Positions 1 to 13,467 of a stretch of 64,000 nt of DNA are shown one piece after another; the first letter of the stretch is position 1, and every line of letters begins with the position of its first letter. The translations under genes and the position numbers were made by a program. Source of the stretch: Petrosia ficiformis (lineage: Eukaryota; Porifera; Demospongiae; Haplosclerida; Petrosiidae); assembly GCA_947044365.1 (NCBI GenBank), contig OX345636.1:45323037-45387036 (forward strand). The letters are read 5' to 3'. A model generated the notes under the pieces. That model did not search any database. It saw only the letters and a list, made by a program, of their open reading frames with translations, and was not told the origin of the DNA.

Positions 1-3000
1 CTTTAATCTGTAACTCTCAAGGAAAATGCTACGAACTGGTGCGACACCCAAAGCTAGTGCTACTTCCTTCTTAAATCTTGGATGGATATACGATTTCTCC
101 CTCACTAGTAGCATTGGGTTGTCATCATAAGCAAGGCAACTCACAGGCTCGAAAATAAATTTTTTGTTTGGAAGATAAGAATCTTTGTATTCTCTGAGAT
201 GATCAATTTGCTTCCCATTAAGTTCATTGATAATGGCTTCTATCAATAAAACACACTTTTTATCTGGTTTTTCTTTAGTCTGTGTATGAAACATATCCTT
301 AAATGTATTGAGGTGGTCGTCAATATCAAATTCCTTTTTAATTCCTACAACTGTCTGAAGATGCTTTTTTTCGGACAGCATGTCAGGAATTTTGTGAAGA
401 AAAGGTCCTTGGCAAAGAGTTTGTGCAGCAACTTTAATTGGAGGAACAAACTCTTCTCCCGTCCAAATGAATGGTTTGTATTTTTTCAGTTCTAATGTAC
501 TTATGAATTCTTTGGAGGAAGATGTATTTTTTTCACTGTTATAAAGCTCATGGTCTAGATAACTGTAAATGAGCTGACACATTTTATTAATCCATTCCAG
601 AGAATTTGTCTCTTGAGTTTGCGATGAACTAAACTGTTCAATTAAGTAATCATAATGTTTCATAACAACCATTACATTTGGATTTCTTTCCAGAGATAAC
701 AGCTCACAGACAGCGTCAGGTATTTTGCCACAACCACCCATCTCCACAGACAAATTGTTTACTATGGACTTCTGTGATCCAACCAAATAAAAGTTATTTG
801 GGTGCTTTCTCCTTTTACCCAGAGTCATTTCTATTTCTCCATTAACCAGTTTAATGGGAGACAGTAGTTGAGTTTGCTTATCACCTTCCCAAGGTAAAGG
901 ATAGTAAGAAGGCTTACATGCCACTGGAAGGAAAGGAACAGAACAAAGCTGTTTACAAACAGTTTGGTCAGATTGGTCTATATTTTGCTTGATACATTTA
1001 ATGATGAGCCGAACTCTACACAAAGATTTTTCTTTATTCGTCTGATAAGTTGACTGAATACTCTGTGCACGTTCTAAAATCATCTCCCATGGCAGATGTT
1101 CAGAAATAAGACCAAGAGACTTTAAAGCCTCCATAATAGCAGCATTATTACTTAATCGATTTATTGGGAATACCTCATCTTCCAAATCAAAGAGCTGGTT
1201 TAAAGGTTCATTTGGGGAGACTAATCTATATGCTGGTTTAAGGGATTCTCCATTTGGAACACATGGAATACAAGCATTACTGTTCAATAAACTGTGTAGT
1301 TCAGACTCTTTAAAACTATACTCTGTTTTTGAGAGCTGCAAAGCGAGAGACTGCAAAATATAGTATAATACATCGTTTCTAATGACTGTATTAGATTCAA
1401 ATGATTTGATTTCTGTCAAGAAAAGTTTGGTGAAAGCTATATCGGTTAACACATTGACTTCATGTATTCGAGATACATGTTCCATTACTTGTTTGGAAAG
1501 ACGAAGGACTGGAAGTTTGAGAATCTCTATAGCTTTTATGATGCATGATGGAGTCTGTGAGTCAAGTGTAGCTTCACAGAACATGTCCTGTGACAAGAAT
1601 GTACAGTCACACAAGGCTAGCCATGTTTGGCTGGTACTTGAGTAAAAAAGGTCTTCGTTAGTAGCTAACTCATACAGTTTGTCTACCATTTTATCCCATG
1701 GTTCCTTTGTTCCAAGCTGATTGGTAGTAGGCCATAAAGTGGCAAAATCATAGCTGAGAAGTGTTCCTGACTCTTTCATGGACTTAAGAGTCAACAGAAG
1801 ATTATAATAAGCCTGAGCAATGGTATAAGTCATTAGCATTTCATTCCAAGTGCAATCTTTACTATCTATCTGTGATTCAGAGTCACTCGTCCAAATTGCA
1901 CTTCTATTACTCATCACAGCAAAATTAGCATTTACATGTACAGGAAGACCTGTATTAGGCATTGACAAAGGAAGAAAACAAAAGGCTTCACCATTTAATG
2001 GTATCACTGTTTTAAAATGAAATTTAGTGTCAGAAAGGAGCAAGCAGGCAACAGCAGATACTAAAGTTTGTGCATTTAGCTCCTTCAAATTAACTTGTAC
2101 TTGTTGACTGTGACAAGAGATTGCCCAAAATTCTCTATTAATTTCGGACTTACCTAATTTTGGTGAATATGTGGTTGTGACAACTATAATACAACTGTGT
2201 TGTTTAGTTTTATCCTTCTTGACTTTCAAAATGCAATTCATATCACCATTACGTTTAATCACATGAAATGCTAGACTTTTGACATGTGTCAAGAAAAGTA
2301 GCAACTTCGAACCATGAACCTTCAGGTCATCAACAAGTCTTTTTATCATTGCCCCAGTGTAAATTGTTGAGCTAATTTGGCTTGCACATTTTCGGAAAGG
2401 CAAACGAAAGATAGTTCCTGAATATGAGTTTTGGGAAATGAAACCAAAAAGACCTTCATACGGAGCAAGTTGTTGTGATCTAACAATTTTTTTCAACGTA
2501 AACTGAATTTTTTTCCCGGGTTTTCTTTCATCAGATACAACTTCTTTCAAGTGTTTGAGTGTAGGATCAAATATATACAACCAATCACGACTGATAAAAG
2601 AAGGTATATCTGTGATATGATACACAGAACAGAACCCAATACCAAACTTCCCTATTTTCGATGCATCACTTTTTTTCAATCCTGAAGCAAGATTAGTGAT
2701 CGATGAAAAGTCTTCATCACTAAATATACTGTTGTTGTGTACTAGCAATGCTGGACCATGACTATCCCCCATTCCTTCCAGTAAGAGTCGTTCTGTAGGG
2801 TGTTGGCGCATATCGTATACAATATTCATTTCAGTTGCTTCAGCGTCATCAGCATTTTGAAGTAATTCCTTGATGATTGTCAACCCATCTTTATATTCTG
2901 AGAGGATATTGGTAATACGAGTAGTCAGTGGCTCACACTGACCAGCATCTTCAAAAATATCATCTGATATTCCCAAGTGGTCACTGAGGGGTTTGACCCC

Positions 3001-6000
3001 AAGAGAAGGAGCCAAGTGTTGTATTTTAGGATGTACTAAATTGATAGGTTTCTCAGATGATTGTGCAAATGCTAACAAAAGCTTATTTTGGGTGTACGTC
3101 ACATCTTGAATGGACATTAATTGTGGGTATTTTGAGGGTGTGGAATTTACAGGTATAAGTAAGTCATCCTGATTCTGTCTTGACGAATCTTCAGCAATCC
3201 ATTCTAAAATCCTTTGTACTATTTGCCATGCTCTATTACCACTCACCTTTGTGGGGAATCTTTTAATTTGGTGCAGTACACTAATGATTTGCTCTGTACT
3301 TAGTTGTTCTTTCACATTACAATATCCAAATAACTCACTGAATATTTTCATTTTTGGATGGACTATGAAGAGAAAAGGCTCTAAGCTGAAAGAAAATGAT
3401 GGCACTTGTGATAGCGCTACCATTTTAGGTGCAATGAAAGAACTTCCTGTCCAAACCCACTTTTCCAGTTTGCTGAAGTTATAATTAATTTCTTCTGCAG
3501 TGCAATTATTCTTCAAGTACTGATATGTTTGAAATGCAATATTCTCGACTTTCAAGATTCCAAGTACATTTTCAAGTGCTATAACTTCCTGGAAATGCTT
3601 TAAAACTGCATTAATCACTACTTTGTTTGAGCAGCTAACGTTGGGAGCAATTTCTTTAGGAATATTTTCAACAAATATGAGCTTCGAGCCTGCTATTAAA
3701 GCAAGGTCATCAAGAGAATTACACAGAGAACATGATAAAGCAACAACTGGATCAGCACTAGATGCCAATGGATATGATGATCCAGCCCAACCAAGACGCT
3801 CAGGATAATTTATAGGATGATCAGTTACAACAGGAAGCCAGGAACAGTAATGTGTAAGTTGAACTACAAAGTCCGACAGTGAACTTCCATTCACAAAGTC
3901 AGAAAGTAGAGAAGGAACCTTATTGAGAAGTTTAAGCAAAGCAATACACGTAGAATGCTGAGAACTATTTACTTGGTAACTGGAAGATGAGGGAATGTTT
4001 TGAATAATGTTCACTACTTCCATAGCTGTTACATCTTGAATTGATTTCAATTTACATTCTCGTAATACACGTACATACTTGAAATGTCTAAAACCTTGTA
4101 CAGGAAAAACAGGTTCTGTCATAAAGAGCTCCTGCAACAACTGGTCTGATGGGTCATAAAGCTCACATGGTGGTTTTAAAATTCCATTGGAATTTGGTAC
4201 AAAAGGAAGATGTGAAAGAGCTGTTCTAAAGCAACCAAGATAGTCATATTCAGTTAGAGAATCATAATGTTCAAGAATACTCTTCGTTAAGCTCAGTAAA
4301 TTCTCTTGAGAAAATTCATGCGATTGAATTTGAATGAACACGACTTTTTGAAGAAAATCTGATTCACTCATCAATTCGACTTGTTGTGATGCTAACCGAA
4401 GAATGCTACTTTCATTGCTTGTTGATGATAGAACTAAAGGATGGGAAGTTAACAGATCTGGTCTGCAAACAAACTTGTTACTCTCACCAATCGCTCTGTT
4501 GTTTGCATAAGACGTTGTTAATGATTTAATGCTGTATAAATCACTATTCTGCAAAACTGAAAACATGGGAATATTGCACAATATTTGTATTCTCTCGCTA
4601 TTGCTGTAATTATAATTGTAATAAGCAAAAAACTTCTGCATTGCTTCTGCTTCTTCATTTGTGAACTTAATAAGAGAGATAAGTGATTGTGGCATTGCAT
4701 CCAAAACCTCACCTGGATTTAATTCATAGAGGTGTTTTGAAAGATGAGGGTGATACAAATATGGAAAGTCATCTTGATTAGCCAACCACAATCCACACTT
4801 GTACAAGGCAGAAATCAAAAATGAATTGCACCTTTGACTATGGGAAATATAAACAACTCTTTTCTGTATATTAAGAGATACAATGCTACAGTGAGCTTTA
4901 ATGTCTTTCTTCACTGGAATAATACACTTTCCAACAAAAGGTTTCAAGTTGGAGACAGTGGTATTTAACCATTCCCAGAATGATTTCAAATTGTCCTCAG
5001 ACCAAGGTTTCTTTTGAGACAGAGGTAGTAGCTCTGCCACTTCATTGATACCAAACAGCTTCACTTGTGTTTTTGAACTTTCAGCTATTTTGATAAACTC
5101 ACTGTGTAGATCATCATCCTCCTCCATCAAAAAGATTAATTTACACTTAATATTTGGAAGAAGGGAATAAGGGACAGCTGAATTGCCGACAAATACATGT
5201 GTGTGCATTTTGTATGAGCGCTGACGTGTAAATGCAATAAAGCTACCATCCAAAAGTGGTATTAATTCTAGACCTGAAAGGTCATTATAAGCTTTGTCTT
5301 TTAGGCAGTACTTCAGAACTTCAAGTTTCTGACTTCTATCAAGATTCTTATAGACATAATGGTTATCTCTCAATGCTTTTCGCAATAAAGTAGGGTTGAC
5401 AGTTTTGGCATTTCTTACTTTGGGAAGGTATGTACCAAGAGCCTGCCAAACAATTAATGGAAGCTTGCAAATTTTGATATTAGAGGCACAAAGAATTGCT
5501 TCAACGGATTCTGTAAGGATGTCATCCTCAGCTACTAATATACTTTCCTTCCAACTAATCCATTTACCTCCAAAAACTGGAGTATGAAAAATGGTACTCA
5601 TTTGTAACAGCTGTGTAAAAAAAGGCTTTAACATACCCTGCCATGGTGTGTGCTGTAACTTTGAAATATCTGGCCAACACTTATACACTATCTCAGGATG
5701 AATTTCCATTTGCACAAGTACAGTCAGCAGATGAACATAGCATGAAGGTAGACATTTTTCAACAAGAAGATCATTCCATCTACCTTCATCATTCTGCCTT
5801 TCTTTAGCTTCCCATACAATGGATCGTCTATTACTACTAGTTGCAAATGTGGCATTGACATGTAATGCAAATGGTGCTTGCTCTTCTGTTGGAAGGGGAA
5901 GAAAACAAAACAAGCGACCTTGGGGGTTTCCAGTGACATTATTCACTTTGTATGCCAAGCTAACCCATGGTATTACTTGGTGATTTTTAACAGAAAGGAA

Positions 6001-6617
6001 ACTTGCAGCACATTGTAAAACCTCAGAGTCAGTACTTCCCACATGGTGAACAACAACATACATCTGACTCTGAGATGTTTTATTGAGCTGAATGTCATTT
6101 ATTACTGCAATACTAAACAATAATGTGCAATTGAGTGTTTTGGCTATACTTCCAGCTTGAAAGGAACTTTCAACATTATCAAAAAAATTTATTCGTTGGC
6201 CTATTGAGATCATGTTATGAGTTTTCGCAGACTCGATAATAACTTTGAACAAGGTGCTGAAAGAACCTGTTTCTGAAATTACGAAAACTTCAATGGATTG
6301 AACTGAGCGAAGAAAGAGTAGTAGCAACTCTGCTTCATCTTTTAAGCATTGCAAAAGCTTGGTGATTCTTTCAACACTGTATACTTCATTGGAAAGCTTT
6401 GATCGTATGTTTCGAAGGGGAAAACGAAACATTGTTTGACCTTTAAATATTGGCATTGAAGAATGGAAACCTGCAATACCATGAAAGATTTCTAATACGT
6501 TGTTTGCGCTCTGCTGCAAATTTCTCAAGGAATATCTACAACCTGGCTTACCACTCCAAATTTCTTTCTGTGGTTCAAGGAATGCACAGTATTCTCCACT
6601 TATGATTACTGGAAGAT
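1..6617 (-). CDS. SACS-like: gene 1 giant exon 3, left part cut by window edge
   Basis: The acceptor reads ACCCAACAG|ATCTTCC at 6617. The leading AT completes the aspartate of the YHITD motif split from exon 2. The frame is open to position 1, covering the rest of repeat 1 and all of repeat 2 (N-box near 2850-2868). It aligns along its whole length with gene 2 positions 29991-36613. Confidence 0.85.
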
Positions 6618-9600
6618 CTGTTGGGTAATAAAACAATATATATTATGTTACACACAATTATTAATTGTATAACAGTATTGCACTGATAATGGATTGGGTA
6701 TTAGTATGGTGCTGGCATTTGTGTTCATAAAAATGTATTGGTAATTTGGTATCAGTTGAAACTTGGCTGATGATTACGCAGTTTGATTTTACACCAATGT
6801 TTGTTTAATCTAACTTATTTTGGTTATCGTATACAAATTATTGCCAATTGCACAGTGCCGGCTCATAATTGAGCATGTAATCAAGCTTAATGTTTATAAA
6901 CTGCTATGAGTGTAGTCTCCGGAAGTTGATGTCTTCACGAGACTAGAATTAATTGTACTTTGAATTAGTGGTGCAGCAATAAGACATTTTACTGATGTTG
7001 AGATAAATTGAAAATTACTTTAAATATAATTATACCAATAACCAATACCAATTCGATATTATATCTACCTTCTGGTTCAATGAAAATGAGTGTTTTCTCA
7101 ATAATTATATATGAGCATCATAAAAGCAATTAATGATGCTGTAATCACAAGAAATGACATATTTGATATACGTTTTACAATATCGGTTACATCTTTCAGA
7201 AATAACCTATACCCATACTGATATCGATACTAAAAATAATGGCTGATAATGACCAATACCAATTACCGATCTGATTTTAGGTCCATGACTAATTTGAATG
7301 ACCTAAATATATGTTTGGTCAAGCCAAAAATGGGCATTACTATGCTTAAGAATTGCACATGCTCACAACTGGACTTTTTCTGAACTTCCCTTCTTTCAAA
7401 TCCTAGCTATGGGCCTGTGCATACATGTAAGTTAATTTGCAATGTGTGGCGTTGTGTGCACTCCTTATTTCAATTGGTGCTTGCCAGCTATGCTCTCAAT
7501 GTATGTTAAGTGTAACACTTGTCAAAATTTACATAGTTGAAAAACAACGAAGATATTCAACACATACAACTTAGCAGCCCACTTGAACAGCAATCATGTG
7601 TGCTGCTAAGGTAGACAAGAACGTATTTTATTTATGGTATACAAATTATCAACAGTGATCTATGTTGTCATCGTAAAGAGATTCACTATAAAAATTATTA
7701 ATGTAGTTTACAAATTGTCTATGCAAGTAAGCTTAATATGTTTGCTTTCTAATCTAATTATATATACACTATGTGTGTGAGGCTGAGCTGCATATAATAT
7801 TTAAAAGTAGCACTATACAACTGTCTACACAGAAGAAAATATGGCTTGCTATCATCAAAATAATAGCACTCCTTACTCTAGTTGAATAGATAACCCCGTC
7901 TGTTTCATCTAAATATGTAGAAAGCCACAATTCAATAATTTTGGCTATTCTCCCTAACCCATGGTTTAAGGACTAGCTAAACATACAAAAGTGAAAAGAT
8001 CTGCTGGATAAGATGGTAGAGTCGACTAGTTCACTCTACAGGCATCTACCGATTCTACTATTACTATACAGAACCTCCTCAAAAGATTGTGTCAGAAATA
8101 AAGGAAGCTATAATACTGTTGTAGATACGTAAGTATTTAGCTAAAGGCTAAGCTGATCTGTTGATGCCACTCTATACTAAAACACTTCACTGCAAAAACA
8201 AAGTTGCTAAAATAACTAATTTATTTGTTAGCACAGTTGGAACACTGTAAAAAATCGTTTGTTGTTTCACTCAATTCGGTCGATTTGTTATATGCAATGT
8301 CATATGTCTGTAAGTAATAGAGCATGAATAATGTGTGCCCCCTATAGTATAGAGTTATGTTATATGTGACAAAAGGTTTACTATAGCTAGCTGCTTTGAC
8401 AGCGACATGCACTGTTACTGTCAAGCAGTATGAATGATGGCTTGTTTTGCAGTATATTGAGTTACTTAGCTGCTTTGACAGTGACACTTACTGTCAAGCA
8501 GTATGAATGACATCTAGCTTTGCAGCCTGTTCTTGACTTCATAACAATTATTTATGTTTGCTGTTTATAATTATAAAAATGAAACTCATATTACCAGTTA
8601 AATTGGTCAAAATAACAAATCAGTTTTTAAAGTGTTATAGTGGGTACACGGAATGAGAATAAAGCATATGTCCCATACATTAACCATATAATTTCTTTCA
8701 GCTCAACATGTAAATCAACTAATCAGTTGGTGATATGTATGCAGATACAAGGAACCAGATTAGCAGAAGTCCTGTTGTTCATCAGACTGATGGTACATAC
8801 AAAAAGTTGACATTAACTCATGTAATCAGTGACTATTTGAAATTTAAAAGTGTGGTAACTATGCCAATTGTGTGACGTCATAAAAAACTTTACAATATAC
8901 AGTATAGATAATAAAAAATGTTCACGTTTTCTCTTTGTACTATGACTGTAGTACATTATGTTAGATAGTGAAAACACTGTAGAAACTCTGTCTAAACCAT
9001 AATTAAATATTCAGTGATAGATCGTATAAACAGTATATAGAACGCCAAATTTCCATTTTTATGACCGTCAAGTATATATTCACAACGAAAACTGAAGCTT
9101 CGCATATGTAAGACTCTACTTGCTGAGTTGTTTACATACTCACCAATCCTTATGCTAACTTCAAAGCAAGCCTCAAGCCTTTCCCAACATCTATGAAGGC
9201 AGGATAATCTGATATAACTCAATCATATATAGACAAAATTGAACAAAACCTTAAGCTTCTGGAATATCAACTTTGCATAGATCTGAATTCTTCTGAGAGA
9301 ATCTAACAGTAAAATCTTGGCCGTTTGGATTGTTAACCACAACCACATTCCGGCAATAAGTAATAACAAATGTTAATTAAACATTTAAATACAATTAAAC
9401 CGTTATAACACAACGATAAGTTCGTTCTGTACTACGGTTGTAGTACAAAGACAATACGTGAACTTTTTTATGTATGCTGTATGTGTGTATATAAAATCTG
9501 TGTACTACAGTTTTTATTTAGTCATGTACACAGTTGTTCTAGTTGTATATAGAATTGTATGCTAGTTTCTATCTCCCTATTCTCTTTGTCCTTAGTTTAT

Positions 9601-10319
9601 GGTACATGTGTTTATTTTTCCTATAATAAGGTCACAACAAACAGTTAATAACACGTATTAGCTATCAGTATTGATATTTGCTTTGAAATTTTGGGCAAAA
9701 TTCATTATCAGTGCAACACTATTGAACTTAATGGTGTACATAATAATTAGTGAATTACCGTATAGCCCTAAATTTGCGCCAGCTATAAATTTCACATTTT
9801 TCGCTAAAACTGATGGACCATAAAAATTTCATTTGTGAAAATTATGGTCACAAACACCTGCCACATGTGAGCATTGGTCAATGTGAACATTTTATTGTGA
9901 ATTAATTAAATATCGTCAAAACGCGAACATTTTACACACAAACATCTTCCATTTGTATGGTAGTACTCTCCATGTAGGGATGGCTTGGAAAAAATGGATG
10001 CCCTTACATTTCGATTGCAAGTTATCCACTGTAAAAACTGATTGACTGTTTTAACAATTCATTGGTTACAAGTTTCATCTGCTTAATAATCCTTTTTCAT
10101 ATGTACTATATGAAGTAGTCAACACTATATTTCTAATTGAAAATACAATGTTTGTTTTCCGTTGTAAATATGTTTATTATGTTCCTAATGGCAAGTACAC
10201 ATGTACTATCCATTAGGAACATAATAATCATATTTATGACAGAAATTTAAAACAATCCAAATAACGAAAGAATAACGAAAAAAACATCTTAATATTTAAA
10301 AAGCATATATATATATATA

Positions 10320-10363
<44 letters not shown>

Positions 10364-12325
10364 TATATATATATATATGCTTTTTAAATATTAAGATGTT
10401 TTTTTCGTTATTCTTTATAATTGAATACTGCAAGCAAATAATTTAAAATGAAGCTACTTATCAACTTACCAGTGATGTGATATACAGAGTTAAAGCCAAT
10501 ACCAAACGTGCCAACTTTATGAGGATTTTTTGCTTTCTCACTGCATTGCAAATTTCGAATTCCTTCCCAGTCATTTTCCTTGAAAGCACCATTATTATAT
10601 GATATCAGAGCTGGGCCATGAAATCTGCGATACAGAACTTCATTGTGTTCTGCTATACTCAGTGGAAGTGTCTGCATTTGTCTGCAGTCAATGAAAAACT
10701 TCACTTCTGTGGCTCTTGCATCATCAGCATTTTGAATAAGTTCCTGCAAAAGAAAAGTAATTCTATATTCATCAAAATAAAAAAAATTCCAAAAATTACA
10801 GCAAAGGTAAAAGGTGATTTTTTTGTGAGTGCATGCAGACTCAATTGGTATTTCTAAAATTAGGTAAACAATTAAAAAACTCCGTTGGTATTGTGAGTTG
10901 TCTATGTGTTTTGTATTGTAGTTTGTATATCCCATAGTACATAATACGTATACACTCATAGTACACTGCAAAAATGAATGGGTTATTTTAACTACGCAGT
11001 CGCCACCAAGCATCACTTAATTTGAGAACAACACAATTATATATCTCTTCATGTAGTGGTAAGATGTATATAGGGTACGCACATTCATGCATGATTGCAT
11101 GTATAGTGTTTTACTATAACTAATAATAATTAGAAACAAATTGTTCATTCCTAGGCTATTATCTCATTTTAAAGTTATGAAAACAGCTGCTTTATATGGT
11201 AGTAGAATGTACTTTGGCATGTGCATTCATTACTATAGTCAATAATAATGTGTATTATGATAGAGTACAGTTTTATATTTGGTTGTAATCTACCATATAA
11301 TAGAGATATTGCTCCTCCAATTTAATTCATGATGTCAAGAGGGTATAAAGTACATGTACTTTACAATTAAAATGTTCCATTATGGAGTAATCAATAGTAC
11401 TTTAATAATTGAGATCATTTCCATTATAATTATACTGGAAATGAATTTTAAAATTATCCTGGAAGCATGCAACTACTGGTCTATTATAATAACCAATTCA
11501 TATTTACAGTGTATATACACAATGTTGGTACTCAAAGTCACATATATACTATATATAGAAAGAATGATTATAGTAAATTGATAGTATAGGGGAAGATTCC
11601 TGTTAATACAGCATTATTTTTATATATTATTAATAACATGTGTTGTAGTATTCTTAGATATCATTAGAGTATTGAGTAAACATGTTATTACACATCAGTG
11701 TAAGTATAGATATTATTTGTAAACATACTCGACATATCTAAGCTTCCTTTATTGAATGTTGACATTATAGTGCTTCTCTACAAATAATTATGCTAAGAAA
11801 TGAGTGCTTAAAGATATGACATATGCTAGTGTCACATACGTGTTGTATATGTTCTAGCCTGAATTACTCAAGTTACTATAATTCAATCCACCATTTATAT
11901 AACAGTTACTGTTTTGGACTATGGAGCCTTTTCCAGAAAGGACATCCAACTGAATCAGAAAAAGCCTTCAAAGTTGTTTCTTATTGGAATATTCTCACAT
12001 GATGCAGGTGACAGTTACTGATGTATTATATCTCCATAATCCCCTGTAGGATGGTCTTATCTCTGTGCACAATAATGTAGAAATTAAAAACCCCAGTAAC
12101 TACAGCGAATGAGCGCATTTCTCCAATGATAACGTTATTTAAAACTTCTATTGTTATAGCTATATAAGTTTAGCTAACAATTTTTTTTTAAATCAAAGTC
12201 AAATGACAAATACTATTCAATACCTTGAAAATTTGTCCGTCAGGATAGTCTCTTAGTATGCTTCTGATTGTCTCATAGACAGGAATATCCCTCGGACCAA
12301 AATCTTCACCAGTTAACTTAGCCAT
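1..12325 (-). CDS. SACS-like: sacsin-like giant ATPase/chaperone-type protein, gene 1 (3' end outside window)
   Basis: I join complement(<1..6617, 10470..10743, 12224..12325), giving 6993 nt or 2331 codons. The product starts MAKLTGEDFG. The first Hsp90-type ATPase region has N-box ELIQNADDA (residues 35-43), GPALISYNNG (77-86) and glycine loop GTFGIGFNSVYHITD (112-126). A second region has its N-box near residue 1376 and loop GKFGIGFCSVYHITD. These are sacsin repeat hallmarks; in vertebrates sacsin is a large cytoplasmic co-chaperone-like protein. I read the giant exon codon by codon from 6617 to 1 and found no stop. Its indels against gene 2 are 12 and 6 nt, so frame is kept. The window ends just before the third ATPase region. 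Gene 2, upstream on the same strand, is a close paralogue. The missing 3' half could still carry a lesion, and function is inferred from the family. Confidence 0.85.
8241..8636. mobile_element. TIR element in gene 1 intron 2 (predates the gene duplication)
   Basis: The left end begins AACACTGTAAAAA and the right end is its inverted partner ending TTTTTAAAGTGTT. Similarity extends about 40 bp inward. The same element sits in the matching place of gene 2 (41331-41720), so it inserted before the duplication. No transposase is encoded. Confidence 0.55.
10267..10416. repeat. 150-bp perfect palindrome (AT-repeat core)
   Basis: Each 75-bp arm begins AAAGAATAACGAAAAAAACA and continues into TA repeats interrupted by AATT at mirror positions. 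Comparing the arms base by base, I find no mismatch. It lies in gene 1 intron 2, 54 nt from the exon 2 donor. Gene 2 keeps only a diverged right arm near 44700-44750. Confidence 0.85.
10470..10743 (-). CDS. SACS-like: gene 1 exon 2 (first ATPase core)
   Basis: This 274-nt exon has acceptor TTTTGCAG|GAACTT and donor ATCACTG|GTAAGT. It enters in phase 0 and leaves in phase 1. It encodes ELIQNADDA through GFNSVYHIT, so nearly the whole nucleotide-binding core of the first repeat lies in one exon. The paralogous exon of gene 2 has the same length and phases and differs at only a few residues. Confidence 0.85.
10744..12223 (-). other. gene 1 intron 1 (1480 nt)
   Basis: A phase-0 intron with donor GTATTG and acceptor TTTTGCAG. 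Its gene 2 counterpart is 45491..47854 (2364 nt), longer mainly because of a TA-target MITE at 46675-47448. A decayed element end beginning CACTGCAAAAATGAATGGG lies near 10965. Confidence 0.8.
12224..12325 (-). CDS. SACS-like: gene 1 exon 1 (start codon exon, 34 codons)
   Basis: The ATG at 12325 begins MAKLTGEDFG and the exon ends ...YPDGQIFK with donor AAG|GTATTG, phase 0. The frame is open further upstream to another ATG at 12424. I prefer the inner ATG because the paralogous exon 47855..47956 has the same 34 codons from this point and is unalike upstream of it. Residues 11-34 match the segment that precedes the N-box in sacsin-type repeats. Confidence 0.75.
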
Positions 12326-12364
12326 CCAACAAAAAGCACTACACAGTAGTTTGTCTGTGGGTGC

Positions 12365-12373
12365 TGGTGACGT
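12365..12373. promoter_or_regulatory. possible CRE-like site upstream of gene 1
   Basis: GGTGACGTT lies 40 nt upstream of the chosen start codon. The same nine bases occur 39 nt upstream of the gene 2 start (47995-48003), although the sequence between is poorly conserved. TGACGT is the core of ATF/CREB-type sites. No TATA box is evident and a regulatory role is inference only. Confidence 0.25.
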
Positions 12374-12419
12374 TTTATATATTGAATGTAGAACCGCGCC
12401 TATTAATATTGACCTGTTC

Positions 12420-13345
12420 GTCACACGTAAACGTCCCGTGACGCGTGATGGAAAGCCAATTTATCACACGCGTGAAATTTTAAATACCACGCGTGCTATT
12501 TAAACTGCACTCATGTTGAACACACACGTATAATAAATAACGGTCTTATGAAAGTGTCAGAGTCAACTTGTATGCATTTTTAAGAAGATGCAAAGATGTA
12601 TTTCAGAATGCTTAAGGATGATTGAATCAGGAGGGGACATTGATACTTGATGATGATTGGAGCTTCATCCTATAACATATCTACTAACAAGTAACAACTT
12701 ACTTTCTTTCGCATCATGGTTTCTCAGCAACAGATATTGCTATATAGTCTGTACCCACATACAGTTATATATTCAAGGTCTTCTTACTAGTCATAGCATT
12801 GGAAGAGATGAAACTGAAAACATTTTTAATCTTAGAGACAGCCATGCAGTAGATGAAGGTCATATTACTGAAAATGATGACAGCATGGTCACTGTACCTC
12901 CAATCACGCTAAGACAATTGATAGGCCCACTTTCTAAAAGCTCTAGTGGATGAGGTATTGATTTGTACCTTCAAACCATACATTTTTTAGTCAGAAATAT
13001 ATCCTGATACTTAGACCAGCATGCAATTACTATATGTATATATATTACAGTTAGAGTACATAATCAGAATTGTGTTATAATAAGTAATCATTATTGCAAA
13101 TACCAGTAATCAGTATTATAAATGTGATAGATTAAGAGGATACAATAAATGTATACTCTAGATCTAATCATAAATGAGTATGTGTTTATGTGTGCAGTTT
13201 AAATAGCACACATGATATTTAAAATTGCACGTGTGTGATTTAAATGCTACGTGTTCTGTTAAAAACAACGCAAGTGATATTTTCAAATTATGACACAAAT
13301 GGCTTTCCATAGATGTGGGTACGTGGGTAGGACTAAGCATGCTGA
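12420..13345. mobile_element. fold-back element just upstream of gene 1
   Basis: The left arm contains GATGGAAAGCCAATTTAT and, further in, GTGCTATTTAAACTGCAC. The right arm carries the same blocks inverted (…TGGCTTTCCATAG near 13300). The arms are over 100 bp and diverged, with many CACGCGTG/CACGTGTG steps. There is no transposase. The insertion lies within about 100 bp of the gene 1 start and may have displaced its promoter. Confidence 0.55.
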
Positions 13346-13438
13346 GCACCTTAGTGCGAGGCAATTAACTAATCCGGGGGTGTAGTGAAATCTCAACCTT
13401 AGTTTGTATATATATATATATAAATATATTATGCTAAC

Positions 13439-13467
13439 AGGTCCTATATGCTAAATATAGGACCTGA
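13439..13467. repeat. short hairpin
   Basis: CAGGTCCTATAT and its inverse flank a short spacer, making a 12-bp stem beside a (TA)n run. No associated gene is seen. Confidence 0.5.

Larger units (their letters stand above)
6618..10469 (-). other. gene 1 intron 2 (3852 nt)
   Basis: A phase-1 GT-AG intron between the ATPase core exon and the giant exon. It aligns in blocks with gene 2 intron 36614..45216 but lacks that intron's later insertions. Older insertions shared by both are the TIR element at 8241-8636 and the TACxGTATAGCCC element near 9756. It ends beside the 150-bp palindrome at 10267-10416. I see no coding exon inside it. Confidence 0.8.

Noticed and set aside
1..6617. Gene 1 as a pseudogene because no long frame shows when a stop is demanded inside the window
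   Set aside because: Reading every codon shows a continuous frame. It simply has no stop before the window edge.
9160..9206. Possible 47-nt extra exon in gene 1 intron 2 with acceptor CTTCATAG and donor GTGAGTATG, also present in gene 2
   Set aside because: Including it would shift the frame into the giant exon. Its conservation is no better than that of the surrounding duplicated intron.
12657..12953. 98-codon plus-strand frame between the arms of the fold-back element upstream of gene 1
   Set aside because: No recognisable domain and no partner exon. It may be cargo of the element but cannot be supported as a gene.
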